Of a stretch of DNA of 64,000 nucleotides, positions 29,605 to 39,767 are shown piece by piece. The stretch is from Azonexus sp. R2A61. Lineage in GTDB: Bacteria > Pseudomonadota > Gammaproteobacteria > Burkholderiales > Rhodocyclaceae. The stretch covers positions 62,001 through 126,000 of the forward strand of contig NZ_JACBFO010000003.1 in NCBI RefSeq assembly GCF_021401135.1, read 5' to 3'. Numbering within the stretch: position 1 is the stretch's first letter; each line of letters begins with the position of its first letter. The notes under the pieces are model-generated. The model ran no database searches, was not told the origin of the DNA, and saw nothing but the letters and a program-made list of their open reading frames with translations. The translations under genes were made by a program, and so were the position numbers.

Positions 29605-30876
29605 ATGAAGACGCACACGACCGGGCAATCTGAACAGGAATTCGCCGCTTTTATCGGCATCGATTGGGCGGACACGAAACACGACATTTGCTTGCAGGCC
29701 GCCGAGAGCAGTCAGCGTGAATTTTCTGTTCTACCGCATCGTCCCAAAGAGATCGACGAATGGGCAGGCTCGCTAAGACGACGTTTCCACGGTAACCGGG
29801 TGGCAGTCTGCATAGAAACATCTCGCGGCGCCTTGGTCTATGCGCTCCAGAAGTATGACTTCATTGTTCTGTTTCCAATCAATCCAGCTACGCTCGCGAA
29901 ATACCGTCAGGCCTTCAAGCCCAGTCGGGCCAAGGCCGATCCCACCGATGCGCAAATCGCCCTTGAGATTCTTCTAGGCCACCGTGACAAGTTAAAGGCT
30001 TTGCAGCCGCAAAGCCCTGCTGTCCGTGAATTAGCCATGCTGCTAGAAGAGCGGCGCCAGGTCGTCGATGATCAAAGGCGCATCATCAATCGCCTGATCA
30101 GCAATCTGAAGCATTACTACCCGCTGGCCCATGATTGGTTCGAGGACAAAGGGACGATCCTGTTCTGCGATTTTCTGACTCGCTGGCCAACCTACAAACA
30201 GTTGCACCAGGCCCGCAGAGCAACCCTGGAGGCCTTCTTTCGAGCTCACAATTGCCATCACCCTAAACTGATTGAAGAGCGGCTGGCGGCGGTCAGGAAT
30301 GCCGCTCCACTTACTGAAGATCCTGCCATCATCCGGCCGAAACAACTCTTGGTTGAAGGCCTGGTGGAGCAATTGCGAGCCACCTTGAAGAGCATCGAGC
30401 GTTTTGATGCCGCGATCGCCTGCTTGGCGCCGACACTACCGGACTACGAACTATTTCATGCATTGCCAGGCGCAGGTCCCACGTTGGCGCCGCGCTTGCT
30501 CGTTGCCTTTGGTGAGCAGCGTGATCGATACGCCAGTGCCGCCGAGCTCCAGATGTATGCGGGCATAGCTCCGGTGACCGAGAGCAGCGGCAAGCAGCAC
30601 TGGGTACACTGGCGAATGCAATGTCCCACTTTCCTGCGTCAGACCTTTGTCGAATGGGCCGCCTTGACGATTCCACGCTCGTTCTGGGCCAAGGCCTACT
30701 ATCGCCAGCAACGGGCAAGAGGTTGTGCCCATCAGGCCGCTATCCGATCCTTGGCCTTCAAATGGGTCAGAATCCTGTACCGGTGTTGGCTAACTCACAC
30801 ACCCTACGACGAATCGGCCTACCTAAACGCCCTGAAGCGCCGAGGGTCACCTCTGCTTGCATCGCTCGCAACCTGA
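29605..30876 (+). CDS. IS110-family transposase
   Basis: 423 aa. The N-terminal RuvC-like DEDD domain starts FIGIDWADTKHDICLQ with the first Asp near residue 20, and KADPTDAQIAL supplies later acidic residues. The C-terminal Transposase_20 domain contains HALPGAGPTLAPRLLVAFG and MYAGIAPVTESSGK with its catalytic-type serine. An AGGTCAGCC ribosome region precedes the ATG. IS110 elements lack usual inverted repeats, so the element ends inside the IS21 cargo are not defined. Apparently intact. Confidence 0.9.
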   Translation: MKTHTTGQSEQEFAAFIGIDWADTKHDICLQAAESSQREFSVLPHRPKEIDEWAGSLRRRFHGNRVAVCIETSRGALVYALQKYDFIVLFPINPATLAKYRQAFKPSRAKADPTDAQIALEILLGHRDKLKALQPQSPAVRELAMLLEERRQVVDDQRRIINRLISNLKHYYPLAHDWFEDKGTILFCDFLTRWPTYKQLHQARRATLEAFFRAHNCHHPKLIEERLAAVRNAAPLTEDPAIIRPKQLLVEGLVEQLRATLKSIERFDAAIACLAPTLPDYELFHALPGAGPTLAPRLLVAFGEQRDRYASAAELQMYAGIAPVTESSGKQHWVHWRMQCPTFLRQTFVEWAALTIPRSFWAKAYYRQQRARGCAHQAAIRSLAFKWVRILYRCWLTHTPYDESAYLNALKRRGSPLLASLAT

Positions 30877-31065
30877 AAAAAACACTTGACGACCATCTCA
30901 GGGCACAAAGCGGCCGGACACCTATTCGCTATAGCCGACCTCAGAGGCCCGCTCCACTCCGAAACCTGCCGGATGGTCAATTCGGGCTTCTCGGCCAAAG
31001 CCGCCATCTGGTGGAAGAGCCGCCGATGGCAGCTTTACACAAAATCCGGGATATGCCCTTGGGGC

Positions 31066-31974
31066 TCATAGAGAGTGATGGTAGTTCAAGGCGGCGCAGG
31101 CTTTGCGCACGGTGTCTGCGAGAACGCCTTGCAGGGGGTGCGGAGCTGCGATTTCCGGAAGAAGCATATTCACCTGGTAAGCGATGGCAACGGTAAGCGG
31201 CCGCACTACTAGGTCCGGTCCACTGAGTTCCAGTGCGGTGAGCGGGTTTACGATGGCAACACCCAGGCCCTGACGCACCATGGCGCAGACGGCCACTGCG
31301 CTCGTGGTCTCAAGCGGGGTTGCGCGATGTACTTTAGCGTCGTCGAACATCGCATCAATGGCGGTTCGATACGGGTCGCCAACCGCGAGACTGATGAAGC
31401 GCTCGCCTGTAAAGTCGCGTGGTTGCAGTCGCGCCTTGCGGCACAGGCTGTGATCACGTGGCAAAACAGCGACTTCATTGACTTTCAGTAAGGGCTGCAA
31501 GGCAACTCCAGCAGGTGCCTCTTGGATTTCACTCAGTCCCAGGTCAAAACGCTGTTCACTCATGGCTTGCTCCAGCCAGGGCGACTCTAAGGGATGCACG
31601 CTGACTCCTAGTTCAGGATGTGCATGTGAGAGATATACCAGTGCGCGGGGTACCAAGGCATGGGCCAATGCCGGCAGACACGCTATGCGCAAGCGACCTG
31701 TCGCTTGCGTGCGCAATTCGCTGGCGCGCGCTGCGATCTGTTCCAAACCTATAAACGAGCGTTCTACTTCCTGCATCAGCGCAAGTGCCCGCACGGTAGG
31801 TCGTAATCGGCCACGCACCCGGTCAAAAAGGTTAAACCCCAGTAACTGCTCCAGACGACCCAGCTCGCGACTCAAAGTGGGCTGGCTTGACGCGCACGCG
31901 TCAGCGGCACGCCCCAGGTTGCCGTGCAGCATGATGGCGCGAAACATCGTCAGCTGGCGATGAGTTAAATTCAT
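31066..31974 (-). CDS. lysR: LysR-type regulator, probable LysR of lysA
   Basis: 302 aa. N-terminal winged helix-turn-helix: MNLTHRQLTMFRAIMLHGNLG, then RAADACASSQPTLSRELGRLEQLLGFNLFDRV in sequence, followed by a co-inducer domain. The start at 31974 is chosen because it begins the conserved domain; the open frame upstream is antisense to lysA. It is divergent from lysA across 69 bases, the arrangement in which LysR activates lysA when diaminopimelate is present and lysine scarce. Carried inside the IS21-family transposon. Confidence 0.85.
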   Translation of the reverse strand: MNLTHRQLTMFRAIMLHGNLGRAADACASSQPTLSRELGRLEQLLGFNLFDRVRGRLRPTVRALALMQEVERSFIGLEQIAARASELRTQATGRLRIACLPALAHALVPRALVYLSHAHPELGVSVHPLESPWLEQAMSEQRFDLGLSEIQEAPAGVALQPLLKVNEVAVLPRDHSLCRKARLQPRDFTGERFISLAVGDPYRTAIDAMFDDAKVHRATPLETTSAVAVCAMVRQGLGVAIVNPLTALELSGPDLVVRPLTVAIAYQVNMLLPEIAAPHPLQGVLADTVRKACAALNYHHSL

Positions 31975-32043
31975 ATCAATATTGAATAGGTGCGTAACAA
32001 GAATAGCATTGATTGAATTAACTATGGACGGGATCATCCACCC

Positions 32044-33294
32044 ATGAACCCTTTTACTCCCGCTACCATCGCTCCTTTGGCCCAGCAGTTCGGTACCCCG
32101 CTGTGGATCTATGATGCCGACACCATTACACGCCAGATTGCCGCTCTGCGGTTGTTTGACGTCGTGCGCTTCGCTCAGAAAGCCAACTCCAATACACACA
32201 TCCTTCGCCTTCTGAGGCGACAGGGCGCAGTGGTGGACTCGGTGTCTTTGGGTGAAATCGAACGCGCGTTGGCTAGTGGTTTTACGCCGGGCTTGCACAA
32301 CGGGCACGCAGACATCGTGTTCACGGCCGATCTGCTGGACCGCGCTACGCTTGCGCGCGTGGTGGAACTCCATATTCCAGTGAACTGCGGCTCCATGGAC
32401 ATGCTGGACCAATTGGGTGCGGTCAACCCCGGGCACCCGGTGTGGCTACGCATCAACCCAGGTTTCGGGCATGGCCATTCCAAGAAAACAAATACCGGAG
32501 GCGAGCATAGCAAGCATGGCATCTGGCATGGCGACCTGGTACGCGCCTGCGAAAAGATCAAGTTCAACGGTCTGGCCTTGCAGGGCCTGCACATGCATAT
32601 CGGCTCAGGCGTGGACTACGCGCACCTGCAGGAAGTGTGCGGTGCCATGCTAAAGCTGGTAGCAATAGTGCATGCGCAGGGTTTGGACCTGCAAGCCATC
32701 TCTGCGGGCGGCGGTCTGTCCGTTCCCTATCAGGCCGGTGAACCCGCGATTGATACGGCGCACTACTTTGCATTATGGGATGCCGCGCGTCATGCCGTGG
32801 AACAACTGCTGGAGCATCCAGTACAACTGGAAATAGAACCGGGCCGCTATTTGATGGCCGAGTCCGGCGTGCTGGTCACCGAGGTACGCGCCACGAAGCA
32901 ACAGGGCACCAACCATTTTGTGATGGTGGACGCCGGCTTCAGTGATCTGGTTCGCCCGGCCCTATACGGCTCTTACCACGGCATGGAGTTGATCCACTCT
33001 GATGGCACAGCGGTTAATGGCCTGCAGTTTGACACGGTGGTTGCCGGACCTCTGTGTGAGTCGGGAGATGTGTTTACGCAGGGAGAAGGTGGCGAGGTGT
33101 TGCACCGGTCCTTGCCGCAGGCGCAGGTGTCAGATCTGCTGGTGTTGCACGACACCGGTGCGTATGGTGCCTCCATGTCATCGAACTACAACGCGCGCCC
33201 GCTGATTGCCGAAGTGCTGATGGAAAATGGTGAGCCCCGGCTTATTCGACGAAGGCAGACGGTGGCTGAACTGCTCGCGCTGGAGGCGGTGTAA
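32044..33294 (+). CDS. lysA: Diaminopimelate decarboxylase
   Basis: 416-aa fold type III PLP decarboxylase. PLP lysine is in FAQKANSNTHILR (about residue 47), the phosphate-binding glycines are in ISAGGGLSVPY, with EPGRYLMAESG and the cysteine motif CESGDVF near the C-terminus. HIGSGVDY is also present. It makes L-lysine from meso-diaminopimelate. Fits LysA of the divergent lysR-lysA type. Base composition is lower in GC than host genes, consistent with arrival on the transposon. Confidence 0.9.
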   Translation: MNPFTPATIAPLAQQFGTPLWIYDADTITRQIAALRLFDVVRFAQKANSNTHILRLLRRQGAVVDSVSLGEIERALASGFTPGLHNGHADIVFTADLLDRATLARVVELHIPVNCGSMDMLDQLGAVNPGHPVWLRINPGFGHGHSKKTNTGGEHSKHGIWHGDLVRACEKIKFNGLALQGLHMHIGSGVDYAHLQEVCGAMLKLVAIVHAQGLDLQAISAGGGLSVPYQAGEPAIDTAHYFALWDAARHAVEQLLEHPVQLEIEPGRYLMAESGVLVTEVRATKQQGTNHFVMVDAGFSDLVRPALYGSYHGMELIHSDGTAVNGLQFDTVVAGPLCESGDVFTQGEGGEVLHRSLPQAQVSDLLVLHDTGAYGASMSSNYNARPLIAEVLMENGEPRLIRRRQTVAELLALEAV

Positions 33295-33480
33295 GGCATC
33301 TATAGCCGAATGGCTGCATAGGAGAAACTGACTGGCTGCTTGGGGTCGGGGCCCGCATGTCACGAATGGCCGGTTGCGGGTAGCCATTTCCACGGGGGAA
33401 GTGACAGCAACGGGCACGTTGCGGTCGTAGGGCACCTTGCCTGAGCCATCCTTCACAGAACGGCTCAGGATGCTGCCGAG

Positions 33481-35303
<1,823 letters not shown>

Positions 35304-35391
35304 GCTGTCTCCATACCGTAGGGACAGTATGGAGAAGCGACCTAGGCGTTTCTGAAAAAAGTGAGGTGGGTCAATTTTCAGTTGATGCCCT

Positions 35392-35417
35392 GGGTCATTT
35401 TTACTGTGTTGCTAACA
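35392..35417. repeat. IS21-family terminal inverted repeat, right
   Basis: Ends in GCTAACA; its complement starts TGTTAGCAACA and matches the left repeat at 20 of 26 positions. Confidence 0.85.
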
Positions 35418-35728
35418 ACATCACCGAAGCCGCCAATCTCATCGATGGCATGGAGAACGTGGGCGCTGTCGTAGCCGACAAGGCGGTTGACGCCACCAGC
35501 CTCATTGACTGTATCGAGGCAATGAACGCCACGGCCGTCATTCCGCCGAAAGCCAATCGGAAGGTGCTCAGAAGCTATGACAAGCATGTTTATAAAAGCC
35601 GAAATCTCATCGAAAGGTTCTTTGCCCGCCTGAAGCAGTTTCGCCGTATCGCTACGCGCTACGACAAACTCGACACCCGGTTCGAAGCATTCATTTCTAT
35701 CGCCGCCGCTCTGATTTGGCTCGCCTGA
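35418..35728 (+). pseudogene. IS5-family transposase, C-terminal half
   Basis: Begins with the ACAT duplication (35418-35421) and reads ITEAANLIDGMENVGAVVADK to the end of the DDE domain with ERFFARLKQFRRIATRYDK, stop at 35726-35728. It continues the frame of 28772-29219 exactly once the IS21 insert is removed. Confidence 0.9.
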
Positions 35729-35742
35729 TTGTCCACACTCCC

Positions 35743-35787
35743 TAACTGCGCAATTGTTTTGCCACGACTTGTCCATTCAGGATTCAT
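35743..35787 (-). pseudogene. Truncated copy of the MNPEW cassette gene
   Basis: Minus-strand ATG at 35787 reads MNPEWTSRGKTIAQL and is then cut by the IS5 end. The first 14 codons and the region up to attC d match the complete cassette gene at 40250-40465 almost base for base. One cassette was therefore duplicated and one copy destroyed. Confidence 0.85.
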
Positions 35788-35796
35788 GCTGAGGAG

Positions 35797-35886
35797 CTCT
35801 AACGTTGTAGGTAAGGGGCGCTGCGCGGCGCTTTATCGCGCAGCGTCCAGCGACCGGAGGGAGCGGCCTTGACCGCAGTGTTAGGC
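35797..35886 (-). other. attC site d (90 bp)
   Basis: Cores CTCTAAC and GTTAGGC, central GCGCTGCGCGGC / GCGCAGCGTCC arms. Nearly the same as attC k. Confidence 0.9.
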
Positions 35887-36279
35887 CAGAGCGCGTGCAA
35901 TTTGCGGCCACCGACACCAAAGGAATACAACCATGGCCCAACCCAGCGCAAGCAGTAGAACGGGAAAGACATACTGCGGAAACTCGCCAATGCGATAGAG
36001 GGGAATAACCCAGAGCGATTCCCAGGCACGAGTTGAAGGAAAGCTCAGCCCCAACTGTGGATACACATATGCGACAAACAGACGAATTGGCACGGTGACG
36101 ATGAGCCAAAGCAGAAGCGCGGCACCATACGCTAGGGCGGAGGCTACGAAGACAAATGTGCTGCGCTTGGGCACAGCGCTCCCTCCTCGGGCGACCAGCA
36201 CCAGCGCGACGAGAACTGGCGAAAACACAACCGCGAGAAGCACCCCGAAGACAGCGAGTGGAAGTAAGAGATCAGGCAT
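35881..36279 (-). CDS. Membrane protein (cassette)
   Basis: 132 aa with about four transmembrane helices: LLLPLAVFGVLLAVVFSPVL, FVFVASALAYGAALLLWLIV, LWVIPLYRIGEFPQYVF and VLLLALGWAMVVFLWC. The stop codon lies in the attC d core. Matched cores (GTTAGGC and GCCTAAC) show an intact cassette. Function unknown. Confidence 0.68.
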   Translation of the reverse strand: MPDLLLPLAVFGVLLAVVFSPVLVALVLVARGGSAVPKRSTFVFVASALAYGAALLLWLIVTVPIRLFVAYVYPQLGLSFPSTRAWESLWVIPLYRIGEFPQYVFPVLLLALGWAMVVFLWCRWPQIARALA

Positions 36280-36292
36280 AGTCGGGACAGTG

Positions 36293-36373
36293 GCCTAACG
36301 TTGTAGGTAAGGGGCGGCCCGCTTGCGGGACGTCCCAGCGGCCGAAGGCCGCGCCTTGACCGGAATGTTAGAA
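36293..36373 (-). other. attC site e (81 bp)
   Basis: Cores GCCTAAC and GTTAGAA, with arms GGCCCGCTTGCGGG. Nearly identical to attC u 7.4 kb away. Confidence 0.9.
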
Positions 36374-36392
36374 CTCATGGGCCGGGATTGAA

Positions 36393-36623
36393 TTAGCTGG
36401 TCCACTCTATTACCCACGCTGATTCGGCGAAGAACTGTTTAAGCGAGGAGATGTTTTCAACCCAGGAATCAAACGCCCCATTTGCATTTGGCCCTGTCGA
36501 GTTTTCCCACCACTCAATAACGAGAAAACCACCTGAATTTTCTCTGTCATCTCGTACTAGAACGCAATGTCCGCGATGCTCGCTATTGCTTATACGGCCC
36601 TTAGTGTTGAGTGGGATGTGCAT
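36393..36623 (-). CDS. Small hypothetical protein (cassette)
   Basis: 76 aa, soluble, starting MHIPLNTKGRISNSEHRGHC with a WW-containing segment (VIEWWENSTGP). Looks like a compact beta-sheet protein; no known motif. Its attC cores TTCTAAC and GTTAGAA match. Function unknown. Confidence 0.6.
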   Translation of the reverse strand: MHIPLNTKGRISNSEHRGHCVLVRDDRENSGGFLVIEWWENSTGPNANGAFDSWVENISSLKQFFAESAWVIEWTS

Positions 36624-36628
36624 TTGAG

Positions 36629-36727
36629 TTCTAACGTTTGAGATGAGGGGCCGCCGAAGCGGCGAAGCCGCGAAGGGAACTGAGAAGCGCAGCTTCTCGG
36701 CGGTCCCTCTCGATCGATGGGTTAGGC
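36629..36727 (-). other. attC site f (99 bp)
   Basis: Cores TTCTAAC and GTTAGGC; longest attC seen, with an inserted GAGAAGCGCAGCTTCTC hairpin in the variable region. Confidence 0.88.
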
Positions 36728-37036
36728 ATGAACTTTACGCCTGGAGAACCAGACGATAAGCGAAATGCTAAGGAAAAGGCCAAGCGCAGACCCGATTGTG
36801 GCACGTGCCTCGCTAAGGGAAAACTCCAGAAAGAAACCGATCACGTCGGCCTTAATGGCGTAAAACGACATGCCACTAGACGGAGCCATGAACCCGGCCA
36901 CTCCACCAGTAACAGCACTTGCGACGGCGATTAGAAAATGCCGCCATCTCTTTTTGAGCAGCCAAGTTACGAGCATAACGATGGCCATGAGATGAGAGAT
37001 GAAAGCAGCGGCAAGTGTGTAAAGGAAGGCCACCAT
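36722..37036 (-). CDS. Membrane protein (cassette)
   Basis: 104 aa with three hydrophobic helices (LYTLAAAFISHLMAIVMLV, HFLIAVASAVTGGVAGFM, IGSALGLFLSISLIVWF). The stop lies inside attC f. Cores match on both sides. Function unknown. Confidence 0.65.
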   Translation of the reverse strand: MVAFLYTLAAAFISHLMAIVMLVTWLLKKRWRHFLIAVASAVTGGVAGFMAPSSGMSFYAIKADVIGFFLEFSLSEARATIGSALGLFLSISLIVWFSRRKVHA

Positions 37037-37042
37037 GGTGCA

Positions 37043-37110
37043 TGCCTAACGTCTGAATTCACCGGCCTGCGCGGCTTTTCGCGCAGGTCCGGTGGAATGA
37101 TGGGTTGGGC
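37043..37110 (-). other. attC site g (68 bp)
   Basis: Cores GCCTAAC and GTTGGGC with short GGCCTGCGCGGC arms. Confidence 0.88.
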
Positions 37111-37134
37111 CGCGCTTGACGACTAGCTCAAAAC

Positions 37135-37527
37135 TTAGTGTTCGCATGGCGTAGATGAGCTGTACTCGTTTGGAGAAATGGCAACCCACTCGATTTGGCT
37201 TTGATCCGGCGACTGCGTACGCGCAAGTTTGGCACTGACCCGATAGAAACCTGCCTGTGCTTCAACTTGGGCGGACTGGTAGCCAGCCGCCGCAACCGAA
37301 AAAGTGAACGGCATCGCATCGGCACGATGCACGTTGAAGCAGCCTCTCGAGTCAGTGGCGGTCGTAGCACCATACATTGTGACCGTCGCATTGGCGACAG
37401 GAAGACCGTTGGTGTCCCGAACTGCGCCGACAAGCGAAGTGGCGGGGTGGCATGGCATGAAGGCACAGCAACCTGCCAAGGAGCCACACATGACCGCTGT
37501 GAAAGAGAATGCAAAGAGACGCCGCAT
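37135..37527 (-). CDS. Lipoprotein with carboxypeptidase regulatory-like domain (cassette)
   Basis: 130 aa. Signal MRRLFAFSFTAVMCGSLAGC with lipobox LAGC near residue 20. Mature part is one carboxypeptidase-regulatory-like (transthyretin-type) beta sandwich: LVGAVRDTNGLPVANATVTM, ATDSRGCFNVHRADAMPF, FSVAAAGYQSAQVEAQ. Such domains bind surfaces or partners. The start is chosen at the signal peptide; the frame is open further upstream through attC h. Cores match. Confidence 0.72.
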   Translation of the reverse strand: MRRLFAFSFTAVMCGSLAGCCAFMPCHPATSLVGAVRDTNGLPVANATVTMYGATTATDSRGCFNVHRADAMPFTFSVAAAGYQSAQVEAQAGFYRVSAKLARTQSPDQSQIEWVAISPNEYSSSTPCEH

Positions 37528-37537
37528 GCTTTGCGAG

Positions 37538-37633
37538 GCCCAACGTTGAAGGTGAGGAGCGGCCGGAGCGCGAAGCGCGGAGGGCACCTGCAAGCGCAGC
37601 TTGCAGGCCGTCCCCTCGACCGCCCGGTTAGCC
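37538..37633 (-). other. attC site h (96 bp)
   Basis: Cores GCCCAAC and GTTAGCC with an extra CTGCAAGCGCAGCTTGCAG hairpin. Confidence 0.88.
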
Positions 37634-38404
37634 ACGAAATATCTCCAGAAAGCGTTCAACAGGCCACTGCTTTCGGTCGGAGACCTGACCATCGCCGAGC
37701 TCGATGAGGCGCGGCGTACCATCGGCGGAGAGCACAACGTCCACGGAGAAGAATGGGCTGTCGATTCGTGGTGCGATAGATTGAACGATCTCAGGTACAA
37801 CACCGTTGCGTGCATAAGGTTTGCCTCGAAACACAAAGTAGCGCTCTTCGGTGTCGGGAGCCAAGTGCTCAAATTTCCTGATGCAGACGCCACCCTCAAC
37901 TTGGCCCCTGTATTTCTCAATTAGCGAGACGACCTCTGCGACTTCTCCGACCGAGTTCGCGACCGAGCCCCGGTTTGTGGTCAGCGACTTCACATAGTCT
38001 TTGACGAAGAAGGCGGGCCAATGAAGATTAGCAACGGCGGCTGCATAGTCTGCGCCCTTCTCTACAAAGATGGTTTCGGGAGTGAAATCTTTGCAGAGTG
38101 AGTACCACTCTGGGAGGTAGTGACAGAGGCAATACTGCGCAACGGAAGTAACTGCACGAGCGCCGTTACACTCAATTGCGTCCAGCAATTGCCCATAGCC
38201 GTTCGGGTTTAGCATCCATCCACGGTAGAGGACCTCTTCCTCTGAAGCGAAGAGCGGACGCGGCTTGAAATCACCGGACTCGAAATCCTCTGCTGAGTAG
38301 AGCGAGCACGCCATGCCAGCAGTCTGAGCGGCCAAGAACTCCTCAGCATAGGTTTCGTCGGGGTCCTTCTTGTTGAAGGGATCACAAGGGTAGAGAAGGC
38401 GCAT
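37628..38404 (-). CDS. ATP-grasp domain protein (cassette)
   Basis: 258 aa, resembling DUF4343-type (R2K clade) ATP-grasp enzymes: start MRLLYPCDPFNKKDPDETYA, nucleotide-binding lysines in PAFFVKDYVKSLTTNRGS, and the metal-binding end FFSVDVVLSADGTPRLIELGDGQVSD with acidic D/E/N-like residues. ATP-grasp ligases join a carboxylate to an amine using ATP; the peptide or protein substrate is unknown. Relatives occur in phages and conflict loci. The largest intact cassette product, with matched attC cores. Confidence 0.75.
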   Translation of the reverse strand: MRLLYPCDPFNKKDPDETYAEEFLAAQTAGMACSLYSAEDFESGDFKPRPLFASEEEVLYRGWMLNPNGYGQLLDAIECNGARAVTSVAQYCLCHYLPEWYSLCKDFTPETIFVEKGADYAAAVANLHWPAFFVKDYVKSLTTNRGSVANSVGEVAEVVSLIEKYRGQVEGGVCIRKFEHLAPDTEERYFVFRGKPYARNGVVPEIVQSIAPRIDSPFFSVDVVLSADGTPRLIELGDGQVSDRKQWPVERFLEIFRG

Positions 38405-38413
38405 GGCTTGGGT

Positions 38414-38491
38414 GGCTAACGTGCAGCTAAGGGGCGCGCCGAAGGCGCGTCCCAGCGACCGGAGGGAGCGAACTTGAGCGTAGGGTTAGAT
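38414..38491 (-). other. attC site i (78 bp)
   Basis: Cores GGCTAAC and GTTAGAT; arms GCGCGCC/GGCGCGT. Confidence 0.88.
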
Positions 38492-38500
38492 GTAAAACGG

Positions 38501-38767
38501 TTACACATCGCGAACAGGCTCCACCTCAAGGTGAATATTGCCAGAATAATTAATGCAGGCATTTATTGCATCGCCATACTCATCGAGTAGTGCCATGCCA
38601 TTTTTATCAAAGTCATTGGTTGCCAAAAAACGAAGGGTTCCTTCTTTCCACTTAAACGCAGCATCTGTGTGCCAAGGGCGATGAGAAAACTCTTCGAGGA
38701 GATCTGATATCGCACCGCGACCCTCGGTTTCGGTCAATCCTGTACAGATTAGCGTCACTCTATACAT
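38501..38767 (-). CDS. Small hypothetical protein (cassette)
   Basis: 88 aa, soluble, starting MYRVTLICTGLTETEGRGAI. Alternating beta/alpha pattern with acidic surface; no signal peptide or known motif. Flanked by attC j and i with matching cores. Function unknown. Confidence 0.6.
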   Translation of the reverse strand: MYRVTLICTGLTETEGRGAISDLLEEFSHRPWHTDAAFKWKEGTLRFLATNDFDKNGMALLDEYGDAINACINYSGNIHLEVEPVRDV

Positions 38768-38770
38768 AGC

Positions 38771-38830
38771 ATCTAACGTTTGACATGAGGGGCCGCCGAT
38801 AGGCGGTCCCTCTCGATGGATGGGTTAGCC
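38771..38830 (-). other. attC site j (60 bp)
   Basis: Cores ATCTAAC and GTTAGCC; the shortest attC in the array, with a bare GCCGCC/GGCGG hairpin. Confidence 0.88.
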
Positions 38831-39154
38831 AGCATTTTTGACCTGAAAGCCGCTGGGCAAGATGCGAACCTCGGAGAGAAGACAAACGCTATTGCCGCCA
38901 GCTAAGGGGCGAACACCAACTGCGGTTCCAGTAGAAATAGATTCGGCTTGAATGATGACAACGGGTAGTTCGGAGCCGTCATCGAGAGTCTGAAACGCGC
39001 AACTTGGGATCGGGACCTGAGCGGGCTCAGATCCATTTGGCACGTAAAACACCGCGCGGCCAGCGGCCACATCATTTTCTGTAGCGCAGCGCCCGGCTAC
39101 ACAAGGTGTGTGTCGCCAGATGGCTTCGTCAATTGGTCCCCAGAGATCGTTCAT
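38825..39154 (-). CDS. Hypothetical protein (cassette)
   Basis: 109 aa, soluble, beta-rich: starts MNDLWGPIDEAIWRHTPCVA, with VAAGRAVFYVPNGSEP and LPVVIIQAESISTG. No motif recognised. The stop codon is in attC j. Matching cores. Function unknown. Confidence 0.6.
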   Translation of the reverse strand: MNDLWGPIDEAIWRHTPCVAGRCATENDVAAGRAVFYVPNGSEPAQVPIPSCAFQTLDDGSELPVVIIQAESISTGTAVGVRPLAGGNSVCLLSEVRILPSGFQVKNAG

Positions 39155-39157
39155 TAT

Positions 39158-39253
39158 GGCTAACGTTGGAGGTAAGGGGCGCTGCGCGGCGGTTTATCGC
39201 GCAGCGTCCAGCGGAGGCCGAAGGCCGGAGCGGCCTTGACCGCAGCGTTAGGC
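39158..39253 (-). other. attC site k (96 bp)
   Basis: Cores GGCTAAC and GTTAGGC; GCGCTGCGCGGC arms and a GAGGCCGAAGGCC inner hairpin. Confidence 0.9.
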
Positions 39254-39272
39254 CGCACCTTAAACACCGCAC

Positions 39273-39662
39273 CTATTTCTTTTGAAGAAGAGTGCACCAA
39301 TAGGACCGAAGCTCGGCAGGCCTTGCATAAGGGGTTGGTTCATTGGCTCGGAAGTAGTTGCAGTTGTACTCGACCGCCGGACGCAGCCGCACGGGGACAC
39401 TTTGACCTTTTTCTACTCTATGGCCAAGGCTGACCATCTGATTCCACGCGATGGAATCGAGCTGAGCATCGGCATCGGACAGATGGCCTTCCCGCAGGAG
39501 CTGCAACACCATTGTCTTTTCAAGCAGCAAATCTTCAGTAGTGGTATCGACCTGACGAACGATCTTTTCGACGAAGTACGAGTAGCAGGTAATGCCGCCA
39601 GCCACGAAGGCGACCCCGATCAGCGCGACGACAGCAAATATTTTGCGGATGGACATGGTCAT
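39273..39662 (-). CDS. Membrane-anchored hypothetical protein (cassette)
   Basis: 129 aa with one N-terminal transmembrane helix (IFAVVALIGVAFVAGGITCYSY in two parts, about 8-29) and a soluble, probably periplasmic, helical domain. A second ATG six bases downstream (MSIRKIF) could be the true start. Flanked by attC l and k. Function unknown. Confidence 0.6.
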   Translation of the reverse strand: MTMSIRKIFAVVALIGVAFVAGGITCYSYFVEKIVRQVDTTTEDLLLEKTMVLQLLREGHLSDADAQLDSIAWNQMVSLGHRVEKGQSVPVRLRPAVEYNCNYFRANEPTPYARPAELRSYWCTLLQKK

Positions 39663-39665
39663 ACG

Positions 39666-39761
39666 GCCTAACGTGCTAGCTCAGGGGCGACCGGAGGCCG
39701 AAGGCCGGAGGGCACCGGCAAGCGTAGCTTGCCGGGCGTCCCCTGGAGCGGCGGGTTAGCC
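39666..39761 (-). other. attC site l (96 bp)
   Basis: Cores GCCTAAC and GTTAGCC; outer part nearly identical to attC s. Confidence 0.88.
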
Positions 39762-39767
39762 CTCGCT

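Noticed and set aside
37128-37514. 128-residue minus-strand ORF
   Set aside because: Shadow of the carboxypeptidase-regulatory-like lipoprotein gene, which has a signal peptide and lipobox.
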